Source: Cyprinus carpio
Taxonomy: Eukaryota; Chordata; Actinopteri; Cypriniformes; Cyprinidae
Direction of reading: 5' to 3'
DNA: 64,000 nucleotides
Assembly: GCF_018340385.1 (NCBI RefSeq)
Contig: NW_024879257.1
Coordinates: 210,165 to 274,164 of the forward strand
This document shows, piece after piece, positions 9,899 to 24,100 of the stretch (position 1 is the stretch's first letter; each line of letters starts with the position of its first letter). The translations under genes were made by a program, and so were the position numbers. Below the pieces are notes generated by a model. It was not told the origin of the DNA. It was given only the letters and a program-made list of their open reading frames with translations, and did no database searches.

Positions 9899-12268
9899 CT
9901 TGGAGAGACAGTCAGATGCACATAATACTTTACAAATGATACTGATTGTGATCTTTTGCATGCACTCTACTCAAAGAAAAAATAAAAATATGGAAAAATA
10001 TGGTTGCATATGCGCTGATCAGTTTTTAGGAAAAAAACAAAAACCCAAAGTAGGTCAATTCAACTTTTAAACATTTTATATTTTTATGTATGTAAACATG
10101 ATATCTGTTCTAAAACCAGCCACTGGTTTCTATTCTAAGGCAGGAACATAACTTGAATGTAACCTCATAAGGGACTGTTTTTTGTCGTCTTGCTAAAAAT
10201 GCTCCTCACTTGAAGAACTGGAGAGACTTGACTCCTATGGCGTTTGACATTAGCATGTTGCTATGCTAACAGTTATATACACAGAATTAAGCAAGATATT
10301 ACACAGTAAACACAAATGTTGTATAAAGTAATCCATTTTTAATTTAGCTATTTCCAGTATTGAATGAATTATAAGATTACCTCAGCTGCCATTTTGTGTT
10401 TATTTTTCCCCTGAGAAAATCTGAGTATGCAACTTCCCTACATTATAGTGGGCTAAAATATATGTTTAAAGAGCAGCATGTCTAAATTCACAGTATCATA
10501 AAACATTAAGCAAAAAGTTGTCTGATGAAGTGCACATTTCATTGAAATTTTACTATCGCATGGGAGAGGTTTGGCAGGTAAAACTGCTAGTGCTGGTAGG
10601 TTAATATGACAAATGTAGTACATACAGATTACAATCATGCTAAAGATTACTAAAACATATAGTTTCAATGGTTGTGAAATAAATTACTACTCAGAAAGAG
10701 AAGTACCTACTCAGTGCGTATGTGGTTTTCTGGATGCAACAAAAAAGAGTGAAACACACACAGAATGCAGTATTAATGCAATATGTACTACACAGTATGG
10801 AACAGTATGTCTACTAGTTTAAATGTAGTATGTGATTTCTTTGTATACTCTGATTTTGAAAATACATTATTATGGTTTAAAACATAATTTCTCAATATGT
10901 CTAAATGTTTATTTACTGTAGTTGTGTCATTTTTTTTTTTACAAAAATTATGTAAGTTCATTGCAAAGCATTCTGGACTAGGAACACCTACCCTTTGGAA
11001 CAGCTTTCACACCACAATGCCCACCTTTGTAGGCAGCAAACTATAGGTTTAAAGGACAGAATGTATATTTGTGACAGAATCATGCTGGAGCACATGTTAC
11101 CTGAACCGATGTCGTACCAGCCCCGCCCCTTCTGGTGGAAATGTTGCATTGCCTTCATATTTTTGGAACACATCTGAAGGTTTCGACAGGGTTTGCTGGG
11201 ACTCGCTGTGTGGTGAATATACAGAAATGGCAGGGGTGGAGACAGAGGGTTGAGAGGAACCACGGGTGGTGCTTGCTCCCCACATACATCTTGGAATGAT
11301 GGCAGGACACTCTGAAGGAGGGGTAAGCATGGAGATCGCTGGTTTAACTCCAGCGTTTGAACAGTGAGTTTTAGTTGACCAACTGGAAGTATACCTTCAC
11401 TTACCCATATAACGTAGCATAAAGTCTTTCATTCCCTTTTCTATAAGACTCTCAACCCCCAGGTCCTCCTTTTTGTTGATGACTATGTAGTGCATTTGCT
11501 ACTTTCTCTTTAAGCAGGTGAATAAATTTGTGATCTTTTTTAAAATTCGGTCTGCGATAGCGTCCTCTCAGATGAGTATTCAAGTCATGATCCAACTCTT
11601 CCATAGTATCTAAGTAGTAGCTCCTCAGTAGTGTGCTCAAATTTACTTCAGAGCAGTTAACAACAGAAAGATGCTTCCAAGTATGGCTCATCCATTCCAC
11701 CATGGAACCAGAGCATCAGTGGCCAAGGTTGGCATGCCTGAAAGAGTAAAAACCATGGGAGCAGATACATTATCCCAACAACCATCCGGGCCAAAGCCGC
11801 TCTCAGGTGGAGTTGCATTCCCAAACTGCAGAAATGACATGCCTAAAGTACTTGGCCAGTGGGAGTAGGTAGAAACCATGAGGCTGGTTACTGTCCTCGT
11901 TAGCCCGTAGCCCATATTCAATACCTAAAAGGAGGGGAGCAAGGGCAAACCGTCGTGCCTCAGGAGTCAGAACAACTCCTCTCTCATCATGATCATTTGT
12001 TATGAAATGATGAGTGACTTTCGTCCAGGAAATTGGAGAGATTGTGTGTTTATATTCATCTGCTCTGTGATAAAGCTGTTGTTTTCATAGTGAACATCAC
12101 CTCGATTGTCAGATGATCCCATAAGGTCATGTGTGAGATTGTCACTTTGGTCTGCAATTTTGCGTAGATTCGTCACTAAAGCCAGTGGACTTAGTCCTGG
12201 GTTTAAATCTTCTAAGTGTGTAACAGCAGTTGTAAAGTGCTCCATGTTCCTCAGATGAACTGCTGTAA
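9518..12268 (-). CDS. pglyrp2: pglyrp2, N-acetylmuramoyl-L-alanine amidase (three exons found)
   Basis: Secreted peptidoglycan-recognition protein that cuts the bond between muramic acid and the stem peptide of bacterial cell walls. Exons are 11405-12268 (long N-terminal region with VVLTPEARRF and PDGCWDNVSAP), 11101-11311 (CPAIIPRCMWGA, FLYIHHT, CSKNMKAMQ, GWYDIG) and 9518-9898 (SDGYIYEGRGW, GHNSVGYGVAFIGDYTA, GHRQVV, TECPG). The long N-terminal region and the CPAI.PRC.WGA block separate PGLYRP2 from the short PGRPs. A signal-peptide exon should lie above 12268 but was not recognised. Frame breaks occur in every exon. rasal3 is the downstream neighbour, as in human. Confidence 0.88.
9899..11100. 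other. pglyrp2 last intron
   Basis: AT-rich intronic DNA, GTAACA donor at 11100 and AG acceptor at 9899. Several small ORFs occur on both strands but none shows conserved content or splice structure. No clear transposon seen. Confidence 0.6.
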
Positions 12269-15020
12269 CTAAAATATATAATTACTTAAGACACAATAAT
12301 TTTGCATGTGCAATTATAATCAAGCTAAAGAGGGTTTGGGGGGGTAATTGAAGCACGGTCTTAATCTCTCTGAAGACTGTACATGTGACAAAAGTATATG
12401 TGACAGTAAATTTAAGTATTAAACATATAGCATGTCTCTGCTGTCTTTTGAAATCTGGACATATCACTATGGTTGAGATGGTAGTCCAATTAAACTGTAC
12501 GCATATAAGCCGAGCTGCGAACACAATACAGTTTATGGATACTTGCATGTAATTATGCAGAATTTATTGTTATTATAATAGTAAATATAAGTAACAAGTA
12601 CAGCTTAATATAAAGTGTTACCAAGAGTTATGGTGTACGTACCTGGAGCTCTGAATGACTACACATATCCCAGACATGGTAATAATCCACAATGCTCCTG
12701 GTGTCATTATCAGTACTAAATGCTACGACTCAGTACTAAGTGCTTGATTTGAATACGGTGTAAGAGTATTTGTACATATGCTGAAACACTGAAGGCAGGG
12801 CACTTCTAAGCTGCTGCAATTTTACGTTAGTCAGGTGGCGATTCCATCGTGAAAAAACATGTTTTTTTGTGTTGCTTCAATAGGATTGCATGTTCGAGGT
12901 TGTACGAGTTTGTATGTTTGTACTCTGATGTGAGTAAAGGTCTTCCCCATAATCTGAATTTAACTACAAATATTGATTTTTGGATGGCAGTGGGACTGAC
13001 AGATCTGCCGTTCTGTTTGTTGTGGAAGGAAGAGTTACTGGAAATAAAGGAGGTAAAGGTCATAGCTAGTAGGTGGTAGCCTATATAATGTAATAGCAAA
13101 AACAGTTAGTTGTTGCACATGTGCACACAGGTTACCTGAAGATGACTACAACTGTCTGTATTTAGTACAGCATGCGGAGCGGAGAAACGCATTTTAGCTG
13201 GATTTGTTGATTAGAAGAAATTCTTCTCTTTTTTTTAGCTGGATTTGTTTTTTTTTGCATTTTTTTAATTTTCACTATGAACAAAATAACAACTGGTAGG
13301 GTGCTACAAATACAGGTCTTCCATTTGTATCATACATTTGATGTGAGTTACATAACAGGTCCATTTCCTCCATCGTATGTTTACATTTATGTGCTTCCAG
13401 TCTCAGGTCATGGTTCATTTGCAAATATTTCTCCATGATATTCCTCCATTGGGTCCAGACTCAAAGGCTCACTTTTCAACCAATTCCTCGTTGTAACTTT
13501 CTTACATGATAAATTCTTCCCTTTTGCGGCAGCAAAGAACTTGAAATTAAAGTAGCATCAAATTTTTAGATGAAAAGTCCAAAAGCTGTTTTTGGGAAAA
13601 CTTGCGTACTACTTACTGAATACTGTGCAGTATTTAGTGTATAGGGCATACTATTTTATTTTTTATTTTTTTAAACTAAGAGAAACAGTGGACATTATTC
13701 AACAAATGCTAAACAGTAGTACTGTATGTTTCATGCACACAGAATATGTGAATACTTTACTGCAGAAGTAGTAGTTGTGGTATGCCAAAGTTTTCTACCA
13801 ATAATGTTTTGCTAATAATACCTACCATTGTTTTGAAAAACACCTTAACTGCTTTTCGCATGCTATTTTGTAGTTTTGATTTTATTCCTGTTTACAAGAA
13901 ATTACATGCTTAGCATTTGAACTTGTTTTAGTGAGTTTTATTTAAAGGTTACTTGAGGCTTGATTGTGTGTTTTAAGGTTAAATATCTTACCAAACAAAT
14001 AATTTTAGTTTGCATTTTGACATGTAAAAATGATTTAAAGACACACAATTTTTTTTTTCAGACTTTATTTCATGTGCATGTGGTTTCACAAATTAAAAGA
14101 TAAAAGTAGATAAAGTGACATATCATAACCAACATCCTGTAACTTGTGCCAAGTGAAATTAATTGAAAAAGAAAATTATATATATATATTTATATAATTT
14201 CAAAAGTTCTTTTACAGGCATTTTCTGTCAATAGACATCTGTTTGACAGAATGGATTTTAATTGCTTTCATTGTGTCCATTTCGAATATTGAAGTGTTTG
14301 CTGAAGAATAAAATGAAATCCATAATTTTTTGTCTTTGTATAATACTTTTAGCAAACATTCAGAGGGAACATAAAATACTATAGAAAATGACAGAGTTTT
14401 CAAGGTACCTGACTGTATGATAAGGAAGTGAAGTTTTGCAAGAAAACATCTGAAAAAAAAGTGTCCTTCAAAATTGCGCCATAAATTTTATCAAAAAATG
14501 TCTGAGCTGTGCTGTATGCATTGCAGGAATATATAGCCCTACCAAATAAATGAGAAAGTGCAGTATATTGAGGAACAGTTATGCAGTACACAAACAGTGA
14601 ACAGCCATTTACCTGCAGTTGAGACAAATTATACAACACAGATTGGTCTTTTATACCCAAGACCTGAGCGAGGGAAAATACTAGGTCTTAGGACCAACAG
14701 GTTTCATTCAGACATTTAAGAATCATTTTAAAGAAGCTGAAAAATGAATTCTGTGGGTGCTTTATAGGAATATGAGCAGATCTGCAGCTGCAACAGAAAA
14801 ATTGCGGCTTGTGGTAAATGAAAAAAAACAATATTTAAAAAAATAAAACTTTTAAATCATGACTGGCCAAATGCCTGGTCAAACAGCAGTGCATTGTTGC
14901 AGTCAAACAAAACAAAATTATAATCTAAATAATGAACATTGTAAAAGAAAATTGTGTGTTTTTTGATATAAGTTTTTTTTTTAAAAGAAAAGAATGTTTG
15001 GAGCACTAGGTAAGAGGCAT
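12269..15020. other. pglyrp2 upstream region and myh11 3' flank/UTR
   Basis: No coding exon recognised. It should contain the first pglyrp2 exon and promoter (low-coordinate side) and the myh11 3' UTR (high side). A direct repeat of TTTTAGCTGGATTTGTT occurs twice near 13190-13250. T-rich runs occur at 13225-13270. Confidence 0.45.
14064..14069 (-). terminator. candidate myh11 polyadenylation signal
   Basis: AATAAA on the minus strand about 950 bp after the myh11 stop, next to a T-rich tract. Position is plausible for a myosin 3' UTR, but the motif is common in AT-rich DNA. Confidence 0.3.
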
Positions 15021-15164
15021 CTATTCATTAGATTTGGTTCCATTGTAGTCGCCCTGCATGTCCGCATCATCCTCTGCAGCATCTGAGCTTGTCAATCATT
15101 CCCCGTCTGGCTACCACCTGTGCGCCTCTGTGTACTGCTGAAGGATGATGGCTCGTTGCCTCGC
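15021..15164 (-). CDS. myh11: myh11 last exon (SM1-type tail)
   Basis: Begins after TTTCAG with RRGNEPSSFSSTQRRTGG and ends DADMQGDYNGTKSNE then TAG. This is the non-helical tail of the long SM1 isoform. One or two frame shifts separate the halves. The short SM2 isoform would use an extra small exon between 15165 and 16482; I could not identify one. Confidence 0.9.
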
Positions 15165-18100
15165 CTGAAATGTTTTACAACAAATCTTAGGCGGTAAAAT
15201 CACATAAGACTTTCACTGCAGGTTGCTTGGTACCTGTTACATTTGGTTAGCCCTTAAATAGCATGTTTTTGTGAAAACCATTTTTAATCCCAACTGTTCA
15301 CAAAAGCCCAGGAAGAAGTTAATTAGTGATCTACCAGTCAGCAAACTGGATGGAATACGTATGGATTTTATGGAAAACCCAGGTTTGAAAAATGCTGCTT
15401 TCTTTAAAAGTATAGTATGATACTGAATAATAGTAATCACAGAGGGTTTGATTTAAAAGATTTTCAGTTCATATGTGATAAACCTACAGTAATGTGACTG
15501 TCTGCTTTTGGTTAACTGATGAATGATTGGTGTGGGAGTACTCGCAGTACAAATATGCACCTGAAAATACACCGAGATAAATCACTTCTTCACCGGGGTC
15601 CTATATAAATATTTTACCAGAATACAGCCATAAGCATCTTTTACAGTGAAAGTGGTATTAGATATCAGATTTGTAAGAGGGTTAAAGGCAGCGTTAAAAC
15701 CTCATTCGTAAACAGGATAAATGAGGTTGGTTCAGAAAAATAGAACCATGCTTTGAGAGTGAAGAGGGAATATGGTCAAAATATATGCTACTCTGGGTTC
15801 TGTTGAGCTTCAGTGGAGGGATGGAAATCTCTTGAGTTTTTTTATTCATTTTTTATATTGTCATCATTTGTGTTTTGGAGATGGGGTTAGGAATGATGTG
15901 GGTACTTATCGTACCTTATGTGCATTACTCTGCAAAACCCAAGTATATGTAATAAACCATATTTCACTCTCGCAGGCAGGAAATATGTTTGTGGCAAGTA
16001 AAAGGAAAGATTTGTGAGGAGTATAATCTTCTGTGTCAACTTTTGAGCACAGAGGTACCTGCATAGTCACTGTGTGGGTTCAGGGATTGCCTCTGCAACA
16101 TAGACAGAGATAGACAATCCTTCGGTTTGCAGTTTATAAAAGGAAGGGATTGGGCTTTGCTACAAGTGCTGAGAATTTGCTCAAAGCTTTTGTCTTATAA
16201 ATATACAAATAATAACGGCGTTTACAAATCTTTAACGTTAGAGTGAAATAAAAGCTGACTAATTGTAACCTAGGATTAATTATTGCTAAATCACTTAAAT
16301 TATGAGCTGTTGAGTTGAATCAGGTGTGTTTGAATATAGATACATCTAAAATGTGCAGTGTTGAGGGTTCTCCAGGACCAGGAATGGGAACCACTGGCCC
16401 TAAAGAGTAGTTACTGCCCAGTAGTTCAAGATTTCAGTACTTTTTGGGGTGCCGAGCCACGTCTTAGGAGCGTTATGCATACCTGAGTTTGCTCTTCAGG
16501 GAAGTAGTGACCTCACGGCTCATGGTATCATTGGCTTCTGTGGCCTCGTCCAGCTCTCTCTGAAGCTTTCTACGGGCTGCGGTGATTCGCTGGGACTCTT
16601 CCTCGCTCTCTTCCAACTGCCTCTTCAGCTGTTTAACACGAGCATTCGCCTTATCCGCCTGTGAAAGAGAAACACTTCTCAGGCCAAGTGCACACTACAT
16701 TTTAGTATAGTGTATTACAAGATGATTTTTCTTTTGAATGTAGGTATAGCTGCTGTATGGCTAACCTGGTCTTTATATTGTTCTGCTTGTTTTCGTTCAT
16801 CTTCCACTTGCATCATCAAATCCTTCAGCTTCTTATCCTTCTGGCGAACTGTCTTTGCTGTGTTCTGCTTATCTCTGCATTAGAAAGAAACGTCAGTTAC
16901 AAACAAACGGCAGCAAACAAGACACAATCTGCGACTTAATCATGTTCTAAAAAAGTTCTGACTTTTTCAATTGGCCATCATGAGATCTACATAAACTATA
17001 AGGCTGGGTAAAAAAATATTGATATCTCGATATTAATCGATTATCATTTTTTATGGAACAATATCGATTCATAAATCCCAAGAATCGATTAGTCTAGCCT
17101 GTTTTTAGTTAATGGAGGGAAACGTTGAAGGGAACATCCAATATATCACAATAAGCATTCGCTTTGGTACTTTTAATATGAAACAAAGTCTCAGATTTCA
17201 AATTCTGTCCATTGTATTGCAGTATTTTTAAACAATAAATGGCGTTTTGGTGCTGTTTAATGGTGGAGTGACAGATCGCTGTAGCGCCTCAGTTCAACAG
17301 AGGCTGCAGCGCATAGCGCACGTGAACTAATCATCTCCTAAACATTAACACCAGCTTCAGCACAAAATAAACATGATTCATGATTAAACATCCGAAGGTA
17401 AGTTAATAGAAAGGGTACAACTTTACAAGCCGTATCCTGTCTCATGTAATCTCTCAATCTGTGTTTCAGCCGCGCAAAGACGTCAATAAAACATCTCACA
17501 AACAATGTCACGTAACGTCACATTTACCTCAGAAAAAACATATTTGGTGACCATAAACTCATTGGTCAGCAAGAAAAATAAACCGTAGAGGGGGGCAATT
17601 TGCTTAATATAAGCAGCATATAACATATTATATTTTTTACTGTTCTTCAATGTTTAATTTATGTTTGAATAAATCCATCAAGTTTTATGACAGCCACTAT
17701 TGTTTATATTTAAAAAAATGAACTGAAAGTAGAAATATTATGTAATTGTAACTGTTATTATTTTAAAAACTTTATTAAGTGTAATTTTTTTAAAACAAAT
17801 CAGTCAATTTTTACCTTCAATATTATAGTAATGTAGTACCAAACTGACTATATTTACAGCATTAGTGTGAGATTTTTTCCTTGAGAAAACTGAGGTTTTA
17901 GTGTACCTGATATATATCCAAAATAAGCTATATTGAATCGATTCGAATTGGTTTTAATCGAATCGAATCTAATCGTGAAATTTGTCTCAAAACCCAGCCC
18001 CAATAAACTATGCTTCAAAAGTTTGGGGTTGGTAAGTTTTTGAAATAAGTCTCTTATGCTCACCAAGGTTGGAATTTTTTTTAATTTTTTTTTTTTACAA

Positions 18101-21100
18101 AAAACTGCAATATTGTGTAATTTTATTATAATTTTAAAAAACAGAATTTCTATTTTTATGTTTAATATATATATTTATTTTCACAGCAGCTTTATATAAA
18201 CTTTTTCCACAACTATAGAGGAAGCTATTTATGAATGAAGGAGAGATGAATACATATTTTTATCTCACAAATCTGCATTGGTTTAATTTTCTTCAAAATG
18301 TGATTTCTGACATCTTTTTGAAACTTTTTGTTCACCTTTTTGTGGTCTCTCCTTGCCACTCTTTTACCCCAGCTTGAAATTCCTTTGCTATAATAAAAGA
18401 CTTGCCTGCTCTCCTGCTCAAGTTGTTCCTCCAGTTGTGCCACTTTGGCCTCAAGAGCAGTGATGGAGGACTTAAATTTGGATTTGACTTGGTTCTCCAT
18501 CTCCTGGAGTTTAGCTTTCAGCTCTTTATTTCTGCCTCTCCATCAACTGTCTGGCGCTCTCCCTCGTTCTTTTGGGACGTGGTGCGTTCGGCCTGGAGCT
18601 CATTGGTAAGTTGGTCAACCTGAAGGATGAAGAAAACATTTGAGGAAATGACATGGTTTTCATACAAATTACAAAGTTCTCTGTCTCTGTAATGGCATTT
18701 TCATTCAAAATCAAAATACCTGCTGGGCACCTCTTCCTCAGCTTGTTCATTAAGCATCTCCATATTGCCCTGCTCCTCCTCCAGCTCTCTTCCTCCAGCT
18801 GACTGGATCTTCGCCTTCTAGCCGTCTCTTCTCATCAGCCAGTGCAGATCTTTGAGGTTCAGTTAAACCACATATTAGTTTCAATCAGAATGTGCTTGGA
18901 GTGATACGTTTCGGTACATAAACTGTGCTGGTATGTCTAAAAGTGAGTCATTTCACATAACTGAAATCTAGAACTACACTCTGTTCCCATACAAACACTA
19001 AAGAATGTCTACCATTAATTGTGACAGTGAACCACATGTTCCAGCGGAAGTCGATTTATCAGAGATTATAATAAATTCCACAGGATTCAAATAGTTCTAT
19101 ATTTTATTTGTCATACTGCACTTTCCAGATGCATTGCTGGCCAAACTCGTCAGCCCAGTTCATCTCTCTCAGCTTCAGCTTGCTTTTTAGCCCTCTCAGC
19201 TGCAGCCAATGCAGCAGACAAAATCCTACATTTAAAAGAATTTAACTGAATTCTTCAATAATAAAGATGAGACAATCATGCAAATCAATTGGCTGCAAGA
19301 GTTCACAATCTTGTTTTTTTTGTCAACTGAACCCTTGAAACTTGATTACTTAAGATCCACTTTTTAAGTAATGCAAGCATGTTTATAAGCATAATGAATT
19401 TCAAAAATATTCTCATGTTTAAAATTTATTTTGTTATCTATTGTCTTTTTTATTTTTAAAATACCAATTAGAATATCAGCTTATTTTAATTTACTTTTTC
19501 AAAATACTTTTTAAAACGTAGTTCTATATTTGTATTTATATCACTGAGCACTTGGTTGGGAAACCCTAATTTAGCCAATTCAAATAACCCAGAATTGTAC
19601 TAGCTTGGAAATAATACATTTGTTTTGAATGAACAGCCACATACACACCTCTTTTTGGACAAAACTGGCTCAGTATGTTATTCATAGTAGCCTCAACTCA
19701 TGCAGCTGCAGAAGCTCAGCCTCCCAAAGTCTTGGCCTTCCTCTCACTCTCTTTGGCACACTGGATAAAACTTCCCTCCCTGGCAGCTCGAGCATCATCA
19801 AGCTCTCTTTGGAAGTCTTTCATTTGAGCCTAAGTTATAAAAACACACTCAAATAATTACTAAATTACTCCATTTATAATTGGGAGTTTAATAATTTATC
19901 CAATCACAAATTTTAGTTTTCACCTGGAGCTTCCGGAGCTGTTTGATCGCCTCTTCTCGTCCCTTGTTAGATGTCTCAATCTGGCCCTCAAGGTCCTTTA
20001 TGTCTCCTTCCATTTTTTTCTTGGAAGCAGCTATTGCAGTCCTTTGCTTACGCTCATCTTCGAGTTCAGTTTCCAGCTCACGCACCTGTTGGTGAAGATG
20101 TCCGTTTAAACCCATCTATACATATGGAAGTCAAAGTCTGAGTGAAGAAGCAATACTGCACCTGTTTGATCAACTGCCTCTTCTTCTCCTCCCCTTGCTC
20201 ATCTCTGCCCTGGAGATCTCGCTCAAACTGGGCCTTCAGAGCCTGCATGTTGACTTCCAGACGCAGTTTGGCATCCTCTGCTGCCTGTAATTCATCCTCC
20301 AGCTCTTCCAACTGAGTCTTCATCTCTTCTACCTGAGCCTCCAGGCCACGTTTGGACTTCTCAAGCTCATGTACCTAAAATTTGAAAATGAGTTTGACTG
20401 AAATTTCTCTGACCTTAAAATTAAAGGTTTGTTTATAATTGACATTTATTTAGTGGTTTACAGTATTTGAACTTACGTTCTTGCCCACATCATCTTTGGA
20501 GCTGACCAGGTCCTCCATTTCAGCACGAAGGGCTTTATTGGCTCTTTCGAGCTCCTCACGGGCTTCTTGGGGCTTCTTCGAGAGCTCTGGCTAAAGACAG
20601 AGCCTTGGTCTCCTTCTCTCTGGCCTCGGCTTCTGCGCGATCTCGCTCATCTGCATACTTACTAGAGATGCTCTTCTCTTCAGCAAGCATCTGAAAGGAA
20701 ATGGAAGAAGTGAAGATACACCCACATCCACTGGCAAAATTAATTGGTTCGGTAGACATGTAATGTTTTGAGAAGTAATAAGAAACCTGATCAAACTTCT
20801 TCTGTTTCTTCTCAAGGTTGGACACCAGCTGTCTCTGGTTGTCCAAATCCATCAGCGTGTCCTCAAGCTCTGTTGCAGTCTGTTCTTGGTCTTCTCAAGT
20901 TTGTCGTAAGCTGCTGCCTTCTCCTCAAACTGAGTATTGGCCGCCTCCAGGTCTCTCTGCAGCCGCTTCTACCCTTCTTCTAAAAGTTCTACGTTACCTG
21001 ACAGCTCATCCAGCTTCTTCTTAAAGTCAGCGAGCTGTGGACACAAGGGATATTCAAGATGTAAATAATAAGGCTTTAATGGAGCAAGACCATTGATTAT

Positions 21101-24100
21101 TCATCTTATTGTAAAGCTTACCTGAATGTTCAGTGTCGAAACTTGCCTCTCCACATTCCTCTTTGCTTCCGATTCCTCCTCAAGCTGCTCCTGAAGGGCA
21201 TTACGGTCATCCTCCATTTGACGTAGTTTGGTGGAGAACTGGAGCTTTTGTCTCGTCTCTTCAGCCAACAACTCCTAAAAATGTCCGAATGCAAGTCAGC
21301 CAACAACTCAAATCCTGTTCACGTTGCTAATTTATGCTTCTGCTTTGAAGCTATAAATCAAAGAACATTACATAACATTGCACATACCTGTGTATCTTGC
21401 ACTTGAGAAGTTAAGCTAGCTACATCCTTGCTAAGTTTGATGTTCTTCCCCTCTCTGCTTCATTAAGAAGGTTGGTAACACTCTCTAGTTCCACCTCGGC
21501 AGAGCAAGAAACACCGTTTAAATACAGTAACAAACATGTTGTACTGTAGGTTTTCCCAAAAGTGACATAAACATATCTAATGATAATAATCCTCTGCCAT
21601 TACTCACAGTGATTTTAGAGACCCGATCCCCCAGCTCAGCTTTCTGCCTCTCGCTGTCATTGAAACGAGACTGCAGGTCAGCAAGCTGTCCTTCCACTTT
21701 CTTCCTCTTGTTTTCCACATCCTGTTTGCTTTGAGTAAGAGAACGGATCTCCACATGGAGCTCTGATGTTTCCTTCTCCAGAGCTTGCTTGGCTTTCTCC
21801 AGGTTTGACTTTACCTAAGAAGCATTTCATATATGTTTTACATTAGCACTAGGAGTTCTTCAGAATGTAAACATATGAACAGAAATAGCATTGATATTTG
21901 ATATGGTTGCCTACCCTCTTGGACTGCTCCAGCTGCTCTGTAAGCTCCTCCAAAGCTTGGGTATGTTTCTGTCTCATTTCTTGCACCTGGGGCCTCATGG
22001 ACACGGCTCTCCTCCTCCATGGCTTTCTTCAAAAAGAGTCACCTCCTGCTCACGTTTGGCCCTAAAAAAATATGCATTAATTATTTGTGCTATATTAAAT
22101 CAATTCAATGCATGTCAGATTAAAAAGCAGATGTTTGTATCTACACAAACCTGAGCTCCTGCTGAGTGGCTGTGGTGTCCAGTGTGTCCTCCAGCTCTGA
22201 TTTGAGGGCTTCAAGCTCTTCTCCCAAGTCTCTCTTGGTTTTTTCAGCCTTATTCCGGGCAGCCCGCTCTGATTCAATGATCTTCCTGAAGATCTGAGAT
22301 GTGTCCTTCCAGCTCTCTGATCTTCTTCAGTGCATTGTTGTTTTTCTGAGCTGTCTCATCCTCCAATCTGAAACAGAAATGCAAAGGGATTAAAAAGGTT
22401 ACTGTAGGGTTCTGTGTGAATTACAAATGAAAGTATCTTCAATATAGCTTCATTTCTAAGACGTTTGTCTGTGATGAAATAATCTACAAAAAAAATCAAA
22501 AATTAAAGATCTGTATACCGTGCCAGTGCGGCCTGAAGTTCCTCCTCTTTTTTAGCGAGCTGGGCTTTCAGATCAGCAATCTGAGCTTGAAGTTCAGCAA
22601 TCTGCTCCTGAAGGTCATTTGATTCACCCTCCAACTTTCTCTTGGCTTTTTTCCAGCTCCTGTCGAGTCTTTCCTCTTTCTTCAAGCGCACTACAGATTA
22701 TATATAAAAACATATTCACTTATAACGAAATTAAATGAATTAGACATAAATGTGATTTCCAGACAAACATTATCATCATGCATCAAAAGTAAATAATGAC
22801 AAACCTCCAATTCTGAGATCATTGACTCATGCTTATTCTTCAGCTTTGTCAGGTTTTTGGATTTTTCTTCTTCTTCAGCAAGGTTTGAGCTAAAGTCTGC
22901 TACCCTTTCTTCTAGAAGCTTCCTTTCCTGCAAATATGAAGAGTACTTAAAATTGAAATATGTCATCTTAAAAACAAGAAGAAGAAAAATAAAATTTGTT
23001 GAAATTAACCTTCTGGCAATTTGTTGTTTTGGTCCTCCATCATCAGGATATCATCCTCTAGCTTCTTGATCTTGGCATCACAGGGAACCTTCTCCAGTTG
23101 CAACTTCTGACGAGCAGCATCTTCTTCCTCTTCAGATGTTCCTCAAGATCCTTAGAACATTATTTTAGAGACAAAGAGAGAGCCACTAAATAGAAGCATT
23201 TAAATATATCTAAGGACTGAATCTGAACAAGTGCTTGTTGCCTGTGAGATGAAAACCAATAAATGAAAACCTACTTTGATCTGTTCATGCATTTTCTTCT
23301 TTTCCAGTTGTAAGGCTGCACCACGATCCTCCTCCTCCTCCCAACCTGGCCTCATCTCATGCAAGATCTCCTCAAGTTCTTGTTTTTTGGTAGCTAACCG
23401 TACTCTCATTTCCTCCGCCTCTGCGTAGAGCTCTGTCTCAGCCTGCAGCTTTCTCCTGGAGCTGGTTCCTTTCATCCATAAGCTAAAGGATGAAAGGAAT
23501 ATATTGTATAATCAGTGTATGATTAATTGCTATTAAACGTAAGAGGACAAAGTAAGACTTTAGTCATACCTGTGCATGTTTCACTGAAACATCTTTTAGC
23601 TCTGTCTCAAATTTTTGGGCAGATTCTTTGGCTCTTTGGAGCTCCTCCTCCCTTCAAAACTCATCTCCTCTTCTTGGCGTGTCACCTGGAGGAGAGGCTT
23701 CACCTGTGGGTATTGATGGAAACATGTTTTAGATGAATACTAACAGAAACCCTTTAACATATTACTAAGAAACCACATTTTTGCAGGAAAATGTTTCACC
23801 TTGGTGAAGAGTCTCCACCACTGCCAGTTCCTGAGTTTCAGATAAGCAGCACAGTTCCTCTGGATCACCTTCATAGCTGTTAGCTGTTGCTGCCTCTTAG
23901 CAAAGGCCCTGCACAGAGTTTTAAATAAGAAGAACTCAAATTGCAAATTACCATTTTGAAAAAAGCTATATTTATAAACTCTACCCACTTTCTAGCTAGG
24001 AATCCCCTGGCCTGTGCCTGGAAGGCAATGATTATGACTGTGATCTTCAAGTCACGCTCCTCTTCAAGCTGGGCCAGGACTCCTGTGCGGAAGAAGATTT

